Shown here piece by piece: positions 40,226 to 49,524 of a stretch of DNA of 50,744 bases. The notes beneath the pieces were generated by a model that had not been told where the DNA came from, made no database searches, and saw only the letters and a list, made by a program, of their open reading frames with translations. The position numbers and the translations under genes were made by a program. This DNA is from an uncultured Erythrobacter sp. (GTDB lineage: Bacteria > Pseudomonadota > Alphaproteobacteria > Sphingomonadales > Sphingomonadaceae): the NCBI GenBank assembly GCA_913061345.1, contig CAJXTZ010000006.1, forward strand, positions 1 to 50,744, in the 5' to 3' direction. Position 1 is the first letter of the stretch. Each line of letters opens with the position of its first letter.

Positions 40226-40759
40226 TCAGCCGACGCGGACCGGGCCCAGTTCGGGATCGAGATCGCGCGGGCGCGCAAAGTGGACAAGCTTTCCGCACCC
40301 ACTGCGCACGTTGGCCCACGTGTCGATATCCAGTTCCAGCACGGCGAAAGCCGCTGTCGGATATTTCGTCATGACCTCGTCGAACAGTTTGTCTTCCTTG
40401 TCCTCCGCGACCAGATCGAGGGCAAGTTCCTGCAAACCGGGGTTGTGCCCTACCATCAGCACGGCATCGGCCCGGTCATCGCAGGCGGACACCAGTTGCA
40501 TCAGCGTCTGGCTATCAGCGAGGTAGGCCGCTTCCTTGTATTGGACAGGCACATCCAACCCGCTCGATCCCAGCGTCAGCTTAACCCGCTCTGCCGGACT
40601 GGCGAGCACGAGGTTCCACGCGACGCGCTGTTCTTGGATATGGGCACCCATCAGTTCGGCACCCTTGCGGCCACGCGCATTCAGCCCCCGATCGAAATCG
40701 CGCAGGCTCATATCGTCCCAGTCGGACTTTGCATGGCGCAGCAGGCCAAGGCGTTTCAC
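40226..40759 (-). CDS. SixA-like histidine phosphatase
   Basis: A 177-residue protein of the histidine phosphatase superfamily. The phosphohistidine motif is LLRHAKS (His 9), with SPAERVKLT later and the second catalytic His in MVGHNPGL. The short, one-domain build matches SixA, which removes phosphate from His-containing phosphotransfer domains. Its ATG overlaps the stop of the upstream helicase gene (ATGA), so they are coupled. It converges on the MerR gene across 49 bases. Confidence 0.82.
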   Translation of the reverse strand: MKRLGLLRHAKSDWDDMSLRDFDRGLNARGRKGAELMGAHIQEQRVAWNLVLASPAERVKLTLGSSGLDVPVQYKEAAYLADSQTLMQLVSACDDRADAVLMVGHNPGLQELALDLVAEDKEDKLFDEVMTKYPTAAFAVLELDIDTWANVRSGCGKLVHFARPRDLDPELGPVRVG

Positions 40760-43506
40760 GTGCGCGCATCCTCTTCAAATTTGGCGTCGTCACAGGAAAC
40801 ACGCGTGGCGACGCGTTGTAAAGCCTCGTCCAGCGTCAGCCTAGTGATGGGCACACCGGGCGGGAAGGCGGTCAGCAGGCGAGAAGGGAACGCGGGGGAG
40901 AGGACGATGAAGTATCCGCTGTCGTCGCGGCTGCGAATCAGTCGTCCAAAAGCCTGGGCCAGTCTTCCGCGCATGATCTTGTCATCATAGGAACTTCCAC
41001 CGCCAGCCGCGCGCCGGGCGCGATGCAGGATGCTGGGCTTGGGCCACGGCACCTGCTCCATCACCACGCAGCGCAGGCTGTGGCCAGGCACATCAACCCC
41101 ATCGCGCAACGCGTCTGTGCCCAGCAGGCTGGCGTGGGGATCGTCGCGAAAGATATCCACCAAGGTGCCGGTATCGATCGGGTCGACATGCTGCGCGAAC
41201 AGCGGCAAACCCTCCCGCGCCAGCCGGTCTGCAATGCGGCCATGCACGGCGCGCAGCCGTCTGATCGCGGTGAACAGGCCCAGCACGCCGCCCTTGCTCG
41301 CCTCGATAAGGCGGGCATAGGCACCGGCCAACCCGGCGATGTCGCCTTTCTTCACATCGGTCACGATCAGCACTTCGGCGCGGCTGGCGTAGTCGAACGG
41401 GCTGGTGGCATCGGCAAGACGCGGCTGCACCTCGATGTGCAGGGCGCCTGACCGGGCGATGGCGCTGGGCCAGTCAGGGCCTTCCTCGTTCCGGTCCGTC
41501 AAGGTGGCGCTGGTCAGCATCACCCCGTGCGCGGGTTCCAGCACGACGCGGGCAAACGGTTTCATCGGATCGACGAATCGGCGATGCAGGCCGATATCGA
41601 ACTCGCGCGTGTCGTTGCGCTCCACGCTCAGCCAATCGACGAAATCGGGGTCTGCCGGTCCGCCCAGCCTGGTCAGCAGCGCCTCCCACGCAGCCAGGGT
41701 GTCTATCCGCCATGCGAGGGAGAAACGCGCGCCTTCGATTCGTGCGCGACCCTGCGCATCCAGCCAGTCCGGTGCATCTTCCAGCATGGCCTCCAGACGC
41801 AGGCCCAGCTTGATGAGGGGCTTGCGAATTTCTGTAAGCGCGTTCTGCGCCGCTTGCGCGCGTTCCACGAAATCGCCGGTCAGCCCGGCAGCCTCTGTCT
41901 CGATACCGTAACCTGCATCCACCGCGCCGCTTTCGTCGCGCGCATAGGTTACGGCACGCACGGCGGCGAGCAGGACCTCCAGCTCTCCGGACGGTTCATT
42001 CTCGGCAAGACGACCGAGCCAGCCTTCTCCGGGCATAGCCTGTGCCGCTTCGCAGGCAGCCGCGATGGCCTCGCCTCCTGCTTCGTCATAGCTGGCAACA
42101 TCGGCAAGGCGGGCAGCAAGGCCGCGCCGCCGCCCTTTCGAACCACGTTCCGGACCGAGGATCCAGCGCTTGAGTTCGATCGCTTCCTGCCCCGTCAGCG
42201 CGGCGGCAAAGGTGGAATCGGCGGCATCGAAAACGTGGTGACCTTCGTCGAACACGATGCGCGTGGGGCGCTGGGCATGGTCACGCCCGCGCGCGGCATT
42301 CACCATCACCAGCGCGTGATTGGCGATCACCAGATCGGCCTGCGCGCTGGCGCGGGCCGCGCGTTCGATGAAGCACTTGCGATAATGCGGACAGCCGGCA
42401 TAGATGCATTCGCCGCGCTGATCCGTCAGCGACCGGATGGCGCGCTGACGAAACAGCGTGCCCAGCCAGCCGGGCAGATCTCCACCGATCATGTCGCCAT
42501 CTTGCGAGTAGGCTGCCCAGCGTGCCACCAGTTGGGCCAGGATTGCCGCGCGTCCGCCAAAGCCGCCTTGTAAGGCATCCTCGAGGTTCAGAAGGCAAAG
42601 GTAATTTTCCCGCCCCTTACGCACCACCACCGGGCGCGTGCCATCGGCGCGTCGATCGGGCCAGGCGCGGCTGGCTTCGCTGCGGAGCTGGCGCTGGAGG
42701 TTCTTGGTATAGGTAGACACCCAGACAGTGCCGCCGGTTGTCTCCGTCCATAGCGAGGCGGGGGCGAGATAGCCCAGCGTCTTGCCAATGCCAGTGCCCG
42801 CCTGAGCCAGCAGCACGTGCGGCTTGTCACGCCGTTCGCGCGGAGCAAAAATGTTGCCGACGTCGCGAGAATAGGCGCGCTGCCCGTCGCGTTTTTCAGA
42901 CCCTTCGCCAGTCAGCCGTTCAAGCTGCCCCTGAATGGCGTTCTCGTCCAGCGCAACCTGCACAGGCTGGGGGCGCTCCGCACTTTCCTCCCATTCCGGA
43001 AGGCGGGAGAACAACCACTTCTCGGCACGTTCCGGTTTGGCGACGTGGGGGCCGAGAACTTGTGCCCAGGGCCAGCGCAGGCGGGCCAGCGATTGCAACA
43101 CGCTCCAGGCGCCATCTCGCGCGGCCCAGTCCTCCCGCTCGCACGTCGCCAGCAGTACGCCAGCCGCCTGCCGCAGCAGTTTGGGAACCTGTGCGCCATC
43201 CTCCGGCTCTGGCAGACCCAGGGCATGGGCAAGCCCCTTGGGTGTCGGCACGCAGAAAACCGCCGGGTGGACGAAGGCGAACAGTTCCAGCAAATCGAGG
43301 CCTGAAAGGTCGGGATAGCCAAGGCGGGTGGCGATCAACGGCGCGTTGAGGATAAGGTGCGGCGTATCGGCGGCGGCCATCACTGCCTCGCCTTTGGAAC
43401 TGCCCCGCACTGCGCCTTCGCTACCGCACAGCCAACTGCCCGCATGGCTGGCATGAAGGGCGGGGAGGGGTACATCTTCGGTGGATAGGACGGTTTCGGC
43501 CATCAT
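40756..43506 (-). CDS. DinG/XPD-type ATP-dependent DNA helicase
   Basis: A 916-residue superfamily 2 helicase. Walker A is AQAGTGIGKTLGYLAPA and the DEAH-like box VFDEGHHVF. Cys residues in ENYLCLL and in GECIYAGCPHYRKCF make a probable Fe-S cluster between motifs Ia and II. The C-terminal region includes LGTDALRDGVDVPG and QAFGRLIRSRDD. An N-terminal ~190-residue region precedes the helicase core, making it longer than E. coli DinG (716). It probably resolves DNA-RNA or branched structures in repair. Confidence 0.88.
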   Translation of the reverse strand: MMAETVLSTEDVPLPALHASHAGSWLCGSEGAVRGSSKGEAVMAAADTPHLILNAPLIATRLGYPDLSGLDLLELFAFVHPAVFCVPTPKGLAHALGLPEPEDGAQVPKLLRQAAGVLLATCEREDWAARDGAWSVLQSLARLRWPWAQVLGPHVAKPERAEKWLFSRLPEWEESAERPQPVQVALDENAIQGQLERLTGEGSEKRDGQRAYSRDVGNIFAPRERRDKPHVLLAQAGTGIGKTLGYLAPASLWTETTGGTVWVSTYTKNLQRQLRSEASRAWPDRRADGTRPVVVRKGRENYLCLLNLEDALQGGFGGRAAILAQLVARWAAYSQDGDMIGGDLPGWLGTLFRQRAIRSLTDQRGECIYAGCPHYRKCFIERAARASAQADLVIANHALVMVNAARGRDHAQRPTRIVFDEGHHVFDAADSTFAAALTGQEAIELKRWILGPERGSKGRRRGLAARLADVASYDEAGGEAIAAACEAAQAMPGEGWLGRLAENEPSGELEVLLAAVRAVTYARDESGAVDAGYGIETEAAGLTGDFVERAQAAQNALTEIRKPLIKLGLRLEAMLEDAPDWLDAQGRARIEGARFSLAWRIDTLAAWEALLTRLGGPADPDFVDWLSVERNDTREFDIGLHRRFVDPMKPFARVVLEPAHGVMLTSATLTDRNEEGPDWPSAIARSGALHIEVQPRLADATSPFDYASRAEVLIVTDVKKGDIAGLAGAYARLIEASKGGVLGLFTAIRRLRAVHGRIADRLAREGLPLFAQHVDPIDTGTLVDIFRDDPHASLLGTDALRDGVDVPGHSLRCVVMEQVPWPKPSILHRARRAAGGGSSYDDKIMRGRLAQAFGRLIRSRDDSGYFIVLSPAFPSRLLTAFPPGVPITRLTLDEALQRVATRVSCDDAKFEEDART

Positions 43507-43714
43507 CGCTCACTAATCTGGGTGAGAACGAAATGTAAACGGATTTGCAATCACGAAGCCGTGGATGAACTGCCGAAGGTCTGAAGGGAGCGTGCGATCT
43601 GTCGCAATTCCAGTACCGCCCATCGCGTGTACCGGCTTGCTTGATAGGATAGAAGGACTTGCCGCCATTCATTCATTGGCGCGAAAGACGCAAGGTGCCT
43701 ATGGCGTTGGCGCC

Positions 43715-44746
43715 ATGGCCAGAATACCGAGAATCGTACTAATAGCGGCTATGCCGTTTTCGCTGAGCCCGGCCGTCTCGCTGGCGCAGGATGAAAACGC
43801 GCGCTCTGACGCGGTGCAAGCCCCTCAACCGCAGACAATCGATCCCGCTCAGGGAATTCCCGACGACTTCACCCTGCCGCCCGGTCCGACTGCAACACCA
43901 CGAAACCGGCTCGAACCGATGGTGCAGCCGCTCCCGCAGCCGAGCGCCAGCCCGACCAGCGCACCGACGCCCACACGTGAAGCTCCGCAGCCGACAAGCA
44001 CTCCTGTCCCACGGCAGACCACTCCCAGCCGGACCACGCCCAGCCGGACCACGCCCAGCCGGACCACGCCCAGCCAGACCACTCCCCGCCGGACCACACC
44101 CGGTCGAACCGTTCCCGAGCGAACGACAGAGCCTGTCACCAGCGCCGCCGCGCCGCGCGCAGAGCCGATACCCCAAGCAGAGGCAATCGTGCCTGGGGGG
44201 CAACCCGCATCTCCGATTACAGAGCAAAGCGTAGCGCCAGCCACCCCCGCCACTCGCCTTCAGCCAGAGACGGTGCGTCCCACGACGACCAATCTGGCCG
44301 ACACACGAGAGGGCGAAACCTCACAATCCGGTTGGGATTTTCTTGCATGGCTTTTTGGTGGAATTGCCGTGTTGGCGCTTGGGGGATTGGCTTTCTGGTG
44401 GTTGCGGCATCGCAAGGAAGAAAGCTTTTCGGTCGAGAAGATCGAGCCTTATCGTCCCTCTCCAAAGCCGGACGGCGTGGAGGATAGCCCGCGCGTGCAA
44501 GAGATACCGCAAGCACATCCAAGCGAAAAAACGCTGGCAGGCCTTGTCAACGTCGAACGTCCCGTACCCGCACCCAATCCGGGCGGTTTCGTGACAAGCT
44601 CGATCGCTACTCGTCGCATGAGTCGGCCCGGCACAAGCCAGCAGAATGCAAACCCACAATCATGGCAAACCCAGTCGCGAAACAATATGTCATCCGATGG
44701 TCGGATAGTGACCACGCTGCCTTCGTTGAGAACCCGCCGCGACTAG
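43715..44746 (+). CDS. Exported Pro/Thr-rich protein with one membrane helix
   Basis: A 343-residue protein I do not recognise. A signal peptide (VLIAAMPFSLSPAVSLAQ, ending near 25) leads to a long Pro/Thr/Ser/Gln-rich stalk. Residues ~102-135 are pentapeptide repeats of TTPSR type. One membrane helix (about 207-230, AWLFGGIAVLALGGLAFWWL) follows, then a basic, disordered cytoplasmic tail. ATG 43715 gives a proper signal peptide; the frame is open back to 43565. The stalk looks like a cell-wall-spanning or glycosylated linker; function unknown. Confidence 0.65.
   Translation: MARIPRIVLIAAMPFSLSPAVSLAQDENARSDAVQAPQPQTIDPAQGIPDDFTLPPGPTATPRNRLEPMVQPLPQPSASPTSAPTPTREAPQPTSTPVPRQTTPSRTTPSRTTPSRTTPSQTTPRRTTPGRTVPERTTEPVTSAAAPRAEPIPQAEAIVPGGQPASPITEQSVAPATPATRLQPETVRPTTTNLADTREGETSQSGWDFLAWLFGGIAVLALGGLAFWWLRHRKEESFSVEKIEPYRPSPKPDGVEDSPRVQEIPQAHPSEKTLAGLVNVERPVPAPNPGGFVTSSIATRRMSRPGTSQQNANPQSWQTQSRNNMSSDGRIVTTLPSLRTRRD
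44026..44100 (+). repeat. Tandem 15-base repeat coding for TTPSR
   Basis: Three identical 15-base units (cagccggaccacgcc) at 44026-44070 are followed by two divergent ones to 44100. They code for the pentapeptide repeats of the Pro/Thr-rich protein. Perfect neighbouring copies suggest recent slippage and probable length variation between strains. Confidence 0.85.
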
Positions 44747-44840
44747 CTTCGTTGCACCCCACACCCGGTTCCTGTCGGGGGATGCGAGGGGCAGAAAGCC
44801 AGGACAAACGCGCCACGCCGATCTGTTCCGTTTGGTTGGC

Positions 44841-45734
44841 CTAGTCTGCCGTCTTTTCTGAAGAGACCTGTTCGATACGCAGGGGTTCGGCGAAATAATT
44901 GGTCTGAATTGGGAAGGGGATGTCGATCCCCGCTGCATCAAGGCTCTTCTTGATAGCCTTGATGGCCTCGCTCTTGGTCTGGCGTAGATCGCGCGCCGCG
45001 GATTGGGCGTACCACTGCACAAGAAAGTCGATCGAGCTTCCGCCGAATTCCTGCGCATAGACGATAACGGGACGGTCCTTCACCACGGCATCCACGGTTG
45101 TCATCGCATCTTCAATGGCCTTCTGTGCGACTTCAAGATCGGTCTCGTAGGATACGCCAACGACCACTTCATTGCGCCGTACCGTATCATCGGTGAGAAT
45201 CTTGACCGCGTTCTTGAACAGCATCGAATTGGGCATGATCGTAAGTTCATTGGAGAGCTGGCGGATATAGGTTTCCCGCAAGGTTATCTTCTCCACCTTG
45301 CCCAGCACGCCCTCGATCTCGATCAGGTCGCCGATCCGCATCTTTTCGCGAAGCATAATGAGAATGCCAGCCAGGAAATTCTCGAAAATGTCCTGAAAGG
45401 CAAAGCCGATTGCAAGCGCACCGATACCAAGTCCGGCGATCATTCCCGTGGGGGTGAAGCCCGGTATCGCGATGATCAGAGCCAACATTATGCCCAAAAT
45501 CCAGATGAACAGGCGAACGACGGTTTCCAGCAATTGCCGCAGACTTTCGCGCATGTGGGATCTGCCGGTCAGCTTGTCGGCAATCCGCACCGCGAATTTG
45601 GCGACGATCCATGTCAGTATGAGGACAACGATAGCGACGGCGAGGTTTGGCAGGATGGCGATGAAGCCAGTCCACATGGAATTCACCTGCTCTTGCAGGA
45701 TAGCGATATAGTCCAAAATATCCCCCGGGGGCAC
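44841..45734 (-). CDS. Small-conductance mechanosensitive channel (MscS family)
   Basis: A 297-residue inner-membrane channel. Three helices precede the pore-lining TM3, which has GLGIGALAIGFAFQDIFENFLAG (shown in part), followed by the beta-domain motif IGDLIEIEGVLGKVEKITLRET. The C-terminal alpha/beta vestibule is present. The frame can start at GTG 45734; a TTG at 45716, with GGGGGAT upstream, or the ATG at 45677 are alternatives. It relieves turgor after osmotic down-shock. Confidence 0.88.
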   Translation of the reverse strand: MPPGDILDYIAILQEQVNSMWTGFIAILPNLAVAIVVLILTWIVAKFAVRIADKLTGRSHMRESLRQLLETVVRLFIWILGIMLALIIAIPGFTPTGMIAGLGIGALAIGFAFQDIFENFLAGILIMLREKMRIGDLIEIEGVLGKVEKITLRETYIRQLSNELTIMPNSMLFKNAVKILTDDTVRRNEVVVGVSYETDLEVAQKAIEDAMTTVDAVVKDRPVIVYAQEFGGSSIDFLVQWYAQSAARDLRQTKSEAIKAIKKSLDAAGIDIPFPIQTNYFAEPLRIEQVSSEKTAD

Positions 45735-45835
45735 AATTTAACGAATGACAAGCCAACGCGGCGTGGTGGCCTGCGGTTCCAGCATGCTTTACGCGCTTGC
45801 ACAATAGCGCGCGATCCGCAAAAGCCCGGCGCACT

Positions 45836-47464
45836 ATGTTCAGCACCGATCTTATCGAAGCCGCCCGCACTTCCAAGGCCTGGCCTTTTCAGGAGGCGCA
45901 GCGCCTGGCCAAACGCTATCGCGATGGCAAGCCGGGTGGTGATCCCGTGTTGTTCGAAACGGGTTACGGCCCAAGCGGTCTGCCGCATATTGGCACCTTC
46001 CAGGAAGTGCTGCGCACGACATTGGTGCGCAAGGCATACGAGATCGTGGCCGCCAGCGACGACGGTACGCCTGCGCCCACGCGCCTCGTCGCGTTCAGCG
46101 ATGATATGGATGGTTTGCGCAAGGTGCCCGACAACGTGCCGAACAAGGCGATGCTGGAGGAGAATCTTCACAAACCGCTGAGCCGTATTCCCGACCCGTT
46201 CGAGAAGCACGAAAGCTTCGCCGCGCACAACAACGCGATGCTGCGTGAATTTCTCGACCGCTTCGGCTTCGAATATGAATTTATCGCCGCATCCGATCGC
46301 TACAATGCCGGCGCGTTCGATAATGCCTTGCGCGGGGTGCTGCGCAACAACCAGGCTATTCTCGACATCATGGTGCCCACCTTGCGTGCCGAGCGCGCAG
46401 CGACCTATTCGCCCATCATGCCCATCTCGCCCACGACAGGCCATGTTCTGCAGGTGCCGGTCGAAGTGGTCGATGCAGACGAGGGTGTTGTCCGCTTTAC
46501 CGATGCCGACGGTACGACGATCGAGCAGAGCGCGTTTGGCGGGAAGGCCAAGCTGCAATGGAAGGTTGATTTCGCCATGCGCTGGGTGGCGCTGGGCGTC
46601 GATTACGAGATGTATGGCAAGGACCTGACCGATACCGGCGTGCAATCGGGCAAGATTGCAAAGGTGCTGGGCGGTCGCAAGCCGGAAGGGCTTATCTACG
46701 AACTTTTCCTCGATGCAAACGGCGAGAAGATATCCAAGTCCAAGGGCAACGGCCTGACGATCGAGGAGTGGCTGACCTACGGTAGTGAAGAGAGCCTGGG
46801 CTTTTACATCTTCCCCAATCCAAAGAGTGCGAAGCAATTGCATGTCGATGTAATACCGCGCGCCGTGGACGATTACTGGCAATTCCGCGAACGGATTACC
46901 GAACAGTCCATCGACAAGCAGCTGGGCAACCCGGCCTGGAACCTGCTGCGCGTGAAAGACTCCAGTACTTCGCAACCGCCAATAGGTTCGGGCGACAGTC
47001 TGCCTGTGACCTATGGACTGCTGCTGAACCTTGTCAGCGTGCTGGGCGCCACGGCAACGCACCAGCAGGTGTGGTCCTACCTCGGCAACTATATGGACGA
47101 CACCGATCCGGACGATCATCCGGACCTGTTTCGCCTCGTCGAGAAGGCGCTGGCCTACAATCGCGATTTCGTGGCTCCGACATTGCAAAAGCGCGCGCCA
47201 GCCGAAAACGAAGCCGCCGCTTTACGTGAACTGGACGCCCGGCTGGCAGATCAACCGGAAAATGCGGCGGCCGAGGACTTGCAGACCATCATCTACGAGA
47301 TCGGCAAGAATGAGGCGCACGGCTTTGATAACCTGCGCGACTGGTTCAGGGCGCAGTACGAGACGCTACTCGGTTCCTCGCAAGGGCCGCGCATGGGCAG
47401 CTTCATCGCGCTGTACGGCGTTGCGAACACGCGCAAGCTGATTGCAGAGGCGCTGGCGCGCTGA
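45836..47464 (+). CDS. lysK: Class I lysyl-tRNA synthetase
   Basis: A 542-residue class I enzyme. GPSGLPHIGTFQEV holds the HIGH signature and EKISKSKGNGLTIEEW the KMSKS loop; the long helical C-terminus is typical. Most bacteria use the unrelated class II LysS; class I is usual in many alphaproteobacteria, archaea and spirochaetes. ATG 45836 begins the conserved domain, and an ATG at 45797 adds an unlikely leader. The two strands' genes converge with a 12-base gap to the oxygenase gene. Confidence 0.94.
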   Translation: MFSTDLIEAARTSKAWPFQEAQRLAKRYRDGKPGGDPVLFETGYGPSGLPHIGTFQEVLRTTLVRKAYEIVAASDDGTPAPTRLVAFSDDMDGLRKVPDNVPNKAMLEENLHKPLSRIPDPFEKHESFAAHNNAMLREFLDRFGFEYEFIAASDRYNAGAFDNALRGVLRNNQAILDIMVPTLRAERAATYSPIMPISPTTGHVLQVPVEVVDADEGVVRFTDADGTTIEQSAFGGKAKLQWKVDFAMRWVALGVDYEMYGKDLTDTGVQSGKIAKVLGGRKPEGLIYELFLDANGEKISKSKGNGLTIEEWLTYGSEESLGFYIFPNPKSAKQLHVDVIPRAVDDYWQFRERITEQSIDKQLGNPAWNLLRVKDSSTSQPPIGSGDSLPVTYGLLLNLVSVLGATATHQQVWSYLGNYMDDTDPDDHPDLFRLVEKALAYNRDFVAPTLQKRAPAENEAAALRELDARLADQPENAAAEDLQTIIYEIGKNEAHGFDNLRDWFRAQYETLLGSSQGPRMGSFIALYGVANTRKLIAEALAR

Positions 47465-47476
47465 ACCGCCCTGGCC

Positions 47477-48160
47477 CTAGCGCCACTCGCGCGTGCGGTA
47501 CCACTTGGTGATGATGTACTTCGAGCCGGCCTGAACCGGTCTGCCTGCGTGCATCGTTTTCGGGTTCGTGATCCCGGAAGGATCGGCATTGTTCCAGATC
47601 AGCAGCACGCCACGATTGGGTTCGAGCGAGATACCCAGTTCTGTGAAATCGGTTGAACCACCCGCTTCCACAGCGTTCAGGAAAACCATGGTGGTGAAGC
47701 TGCGCTGCCCACCGCGGCCCATCTCGAAGTCCCAGTAGCTGGTGTCCGGATGAAACCAGTCGTGATGCGGCTGGAATTCCTGTCCGGGCATATAGCGCTG
47801 GCCCTGGATGGTTTCACCGAACAGCGGGTCCATTCCCAGCAGATCGTCGATACGGCGGCCGATCTTCTTCACGAAAGGATCGTGCGGGTCCACGTCGCCC
47901 GAATAGCTGGTGCGGTAGCCGGATTCGTATTCCAGATCGAACACCTGGCTGGGCTTTGCCGTCGCATCGATCAGTTCCATCATCTTCGCGCATTCTGCAG
48001 GCGACATGAAATCGCCCACCGCGAACAGTTCTGCATCCTCGCTGGGTATCGTGTAGACCGCCGGGTTCGCCGCCAGCCGTTCGCGCACCTGTTTGCCCAG
48101 CGTTTTAAGCCGCGCCCGGTCGGCGTTTACGGGAATGGGAGATTTCGTCTTACTGGCCAT
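47477..48160 (-). CDS. 2-oxoglutarate/Fe(II) prolyl 4-hydroxylase-like oxygenase
   Basis: A 227-residue enzyme of the P4Hc type. The double-stranded beta-helix holds the iron motif HxD at His 132/Asp 134 (FQPHHDWFHPD) and His 204 (KTMHAGRPV), with the 2-oxoglutarate-binding Lys 214 (SKYIITKWYRTREW). Bacterial members hydroxylate Pro in proteins such as EF-Tu, or small peptides. I start at ATG 48158-48160; the frame is open to 48256 but passes through a terminator. Substrate unknown. Confidence 0.86.
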   Translation of the reverse strand: MASKTKSPIPVNADRARLKTLGKQVRERLAANPAVYTIPSEDAELFAVGDFMSPAECAKMMELIDATAKPSQVFDLEYESGYRTSYSGDVDPHDPFVKKIGRRIDDLLGMDPLFGETIQGQRYMPGQEFQPHHDWFHPDTSYWDFEMGRGGQRSFTTMVFLNAVEAGGSTDFTELGISLEPNRGVLLIWNNADPSGITNPKTMHAGRPVQAGSKYIITKWYRTREWR

Positions 48161-48221
48161 GGTGGCCAGGCTTTTTCCATTGCTGGCGTTCGTAAGCAAG
48201 AGGTCTTGGAGCCACGAACGC

Positions 48222-48251
48222 AAAACCCCCCGCCCGGTTAGGGGCAGGGGG
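48222..48251 (-). terminator. Rho-independent terminator after the RcnB-like gene
   Basis: Read on the minus strand, CCCCCTGCCC pairs over ten positions (one T.G) with GGGCGGGGGG across a short loop and is followed by TTTTG. It lies about 40 bases after the stop at 48293, so it should end that transcript and insulate the oxygenase gene downstream. Confidence 0.75.
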
Positions 48252-48254
48252 TCC

Positions 48255-48279
48255 ATTGCCGGCCACTCGCTCCGGCAAT
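48255..48279. repeat. Perfect 8-base inverted repeat next to the terminator
   Basis: ATTGCCGG at 48255-48262 and CCGGCAAT at 48272-48279 form a hairpin with a 9-base loop just after the RcnB-like stop. It has no T-tail; it may protect the 3' end or support termination with its neighbour. Confidence 0.6.
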
Positions 48280-48292
48280 GAGCGTGTGCTGA

Positions 48293-49231
48293 CTACCAGA
48301 AGAAATCGTGGATCACGTCGACCACTTCGCCGGTGTAGATATCCACCAACGCGACATCGTCGTAATAGCGAACCCAGCGGTAGGGGCCGTAGACCTCGGG
48401 CAGGCGATACTGCCAGGGGTCATTGATCCTGTAACGGCTGCCGAAAAACAGATCGTTCAGGTGGAAGCCGATGCTCAGGCGGCGATAGCTGTAGTTGCGA
48501 TAGGGCGAGTAGTAGCGGCCCAGGCGATACAGGCTACGATTGTTCGAGCGGTAGTGGTTCCAGTTGTATCGACGATCGTTGCGCCACTGGTTACGGTTCC
48601 ACCGGCGATAGTCCCGGCGCGCTTCACGCCTCGTGTCACGACGGTAATCGCGGCGATCGTTGCGGTAATTACGCTGATTACGGTCGCGGTAGGTCCGGTT
48701 GCGGTCGCGATCGCGATAGCTGCGATTACGCGTGGTGACCTGGCGATCACCCCGGCGGATGTTGTCTGCCCGGCGTTCGGAACGGCGGTCAATCTGACGT
48801 GCCTGACGACGGTCTCCATTGCGGCGCGCCTGGTTTGCCTGGCGATCACCGCGGCGCTCTACTCGGTCAGCTCGGCGTTCGCTGCGATTTTCCACGCGCC
48901 GAGCCTGTTGCCGTGCGGCATCACGGCGAGCGCGAGCCTGGTCACGATCAGAAGTGCGCGCAGGTCGTTCGGCGCGCTCTCGCGGAGCGCGGCGAGTTTC
49001 GCGATTGTTACCGCGTGTCTGCCGCGCTTCACGATTGTTACCGCGTGTCTGCCGCGCTTCACGATTGCCGCGACGGTCTTGTCGAGCATCGCGGTCGCGG
49101 CGCTGTTGATTTTCCGCCGCTTCGGTAGTGGCACTTGCAGCAGCTTCGGCGGTTTCCGGTATCATCAGAATGGCCAGCGTAGCTGCCAGCGCGGCGAGGC
49201 CGCATGATTTCATGAGTTCTGCGAGTTGCAT
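48293..49231 (-). CDS. Arg-rich periplasmic protein, RcnB family
   Basis: A 312-residue exported protein. A signal peptide (LAALAATLAILMIPETAEA) is followed by an extremely Arg/Asp/Asn-rich stretch (about 40-230) and a Tyr/Trp-rich C-terminal RcnB domain (DPWQYRLPEVYGPYRWVRYY, then VDIYTGEVVDVI). RcnB proteins bind or limit nickel and cobalt at the envelope; this long, basic repeat region is unusual for them and might bind RNA, DNA or polyanionic glycans. GGGAG lies 8 bases before ATG 49229-49231. Confidence 0.75.
   Translation of the reverse strand: MQLAELMKSCGLAALAATLAILMIPETAEAAASATTEAAENQQRRDRDARQDRRGNREARQTRGNNREARQTRGNNRETRRAPRERAERPARTSDRDQARARRDAARQQARRVENRSERRADRVERRGDRQANQARRNGDRRQARQIDRRSERRADNIRRGDRQVTTRNRSYRDRDRNRTYRDRNQRNYRNDRRDYRRDTRREARRDYRRWNRNQWRNDRRYNWNHYRSNNRSLYRLGRYYSPYRNYSYRRLSIGFHLNDLFFGSRYRINDPWQYRLPEVYGPYRWVRYYDDVALVDIYTGEVVDVIHDFFW
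49002..49061 (-). repeat. Perfect 30-base tandem duplication inside the RcnB-like gene
   Basis: Two identical 30-base units, 49002-49031 and 49032-49061, code for two copies of REARQTRGNN; the sequence after them begins a third, broken copy. The match is exact, so the duplication is recent or under gene conversion. Confidence 0.9.
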
Positions 49232-49524
49232 TGCAACATCTCCCTTGTGTTGACCAATGCCGCTCGAGTGATGCGGCGATAGGAAGTCATTCGATGTCAC
49301 AAGTTGTAACAAGGTGCGATGAGCGGTAACTGAACCGGGGAGCTGGGCTTCTGTTCATGTTCAGGCGCAATAACCTTAACGTCGGTTTCAGAGGGAATAG
49401 AACCGTCTAAACCCTTGATAACATTAGAAATGGTATCGCAAACTGCCTGAACGAAGACGCAACAAGCCGGCCATCTGCGCTGCATACGCCTGTTGTCGCA
49501 ACCACCGATACCGATGCGCTGGTG

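Noticed and set aside
44026..44100. Tandem repeats considered as a CRISPR array
   Set aside because: Units are 15 bases with no spacers and stay in frame within a coding region.
45683..47188. 501-codon open frame opposite lysK
   Set aside because: Antisense of the class I lysyl-tRNA synthetase, with no recognisable domain.
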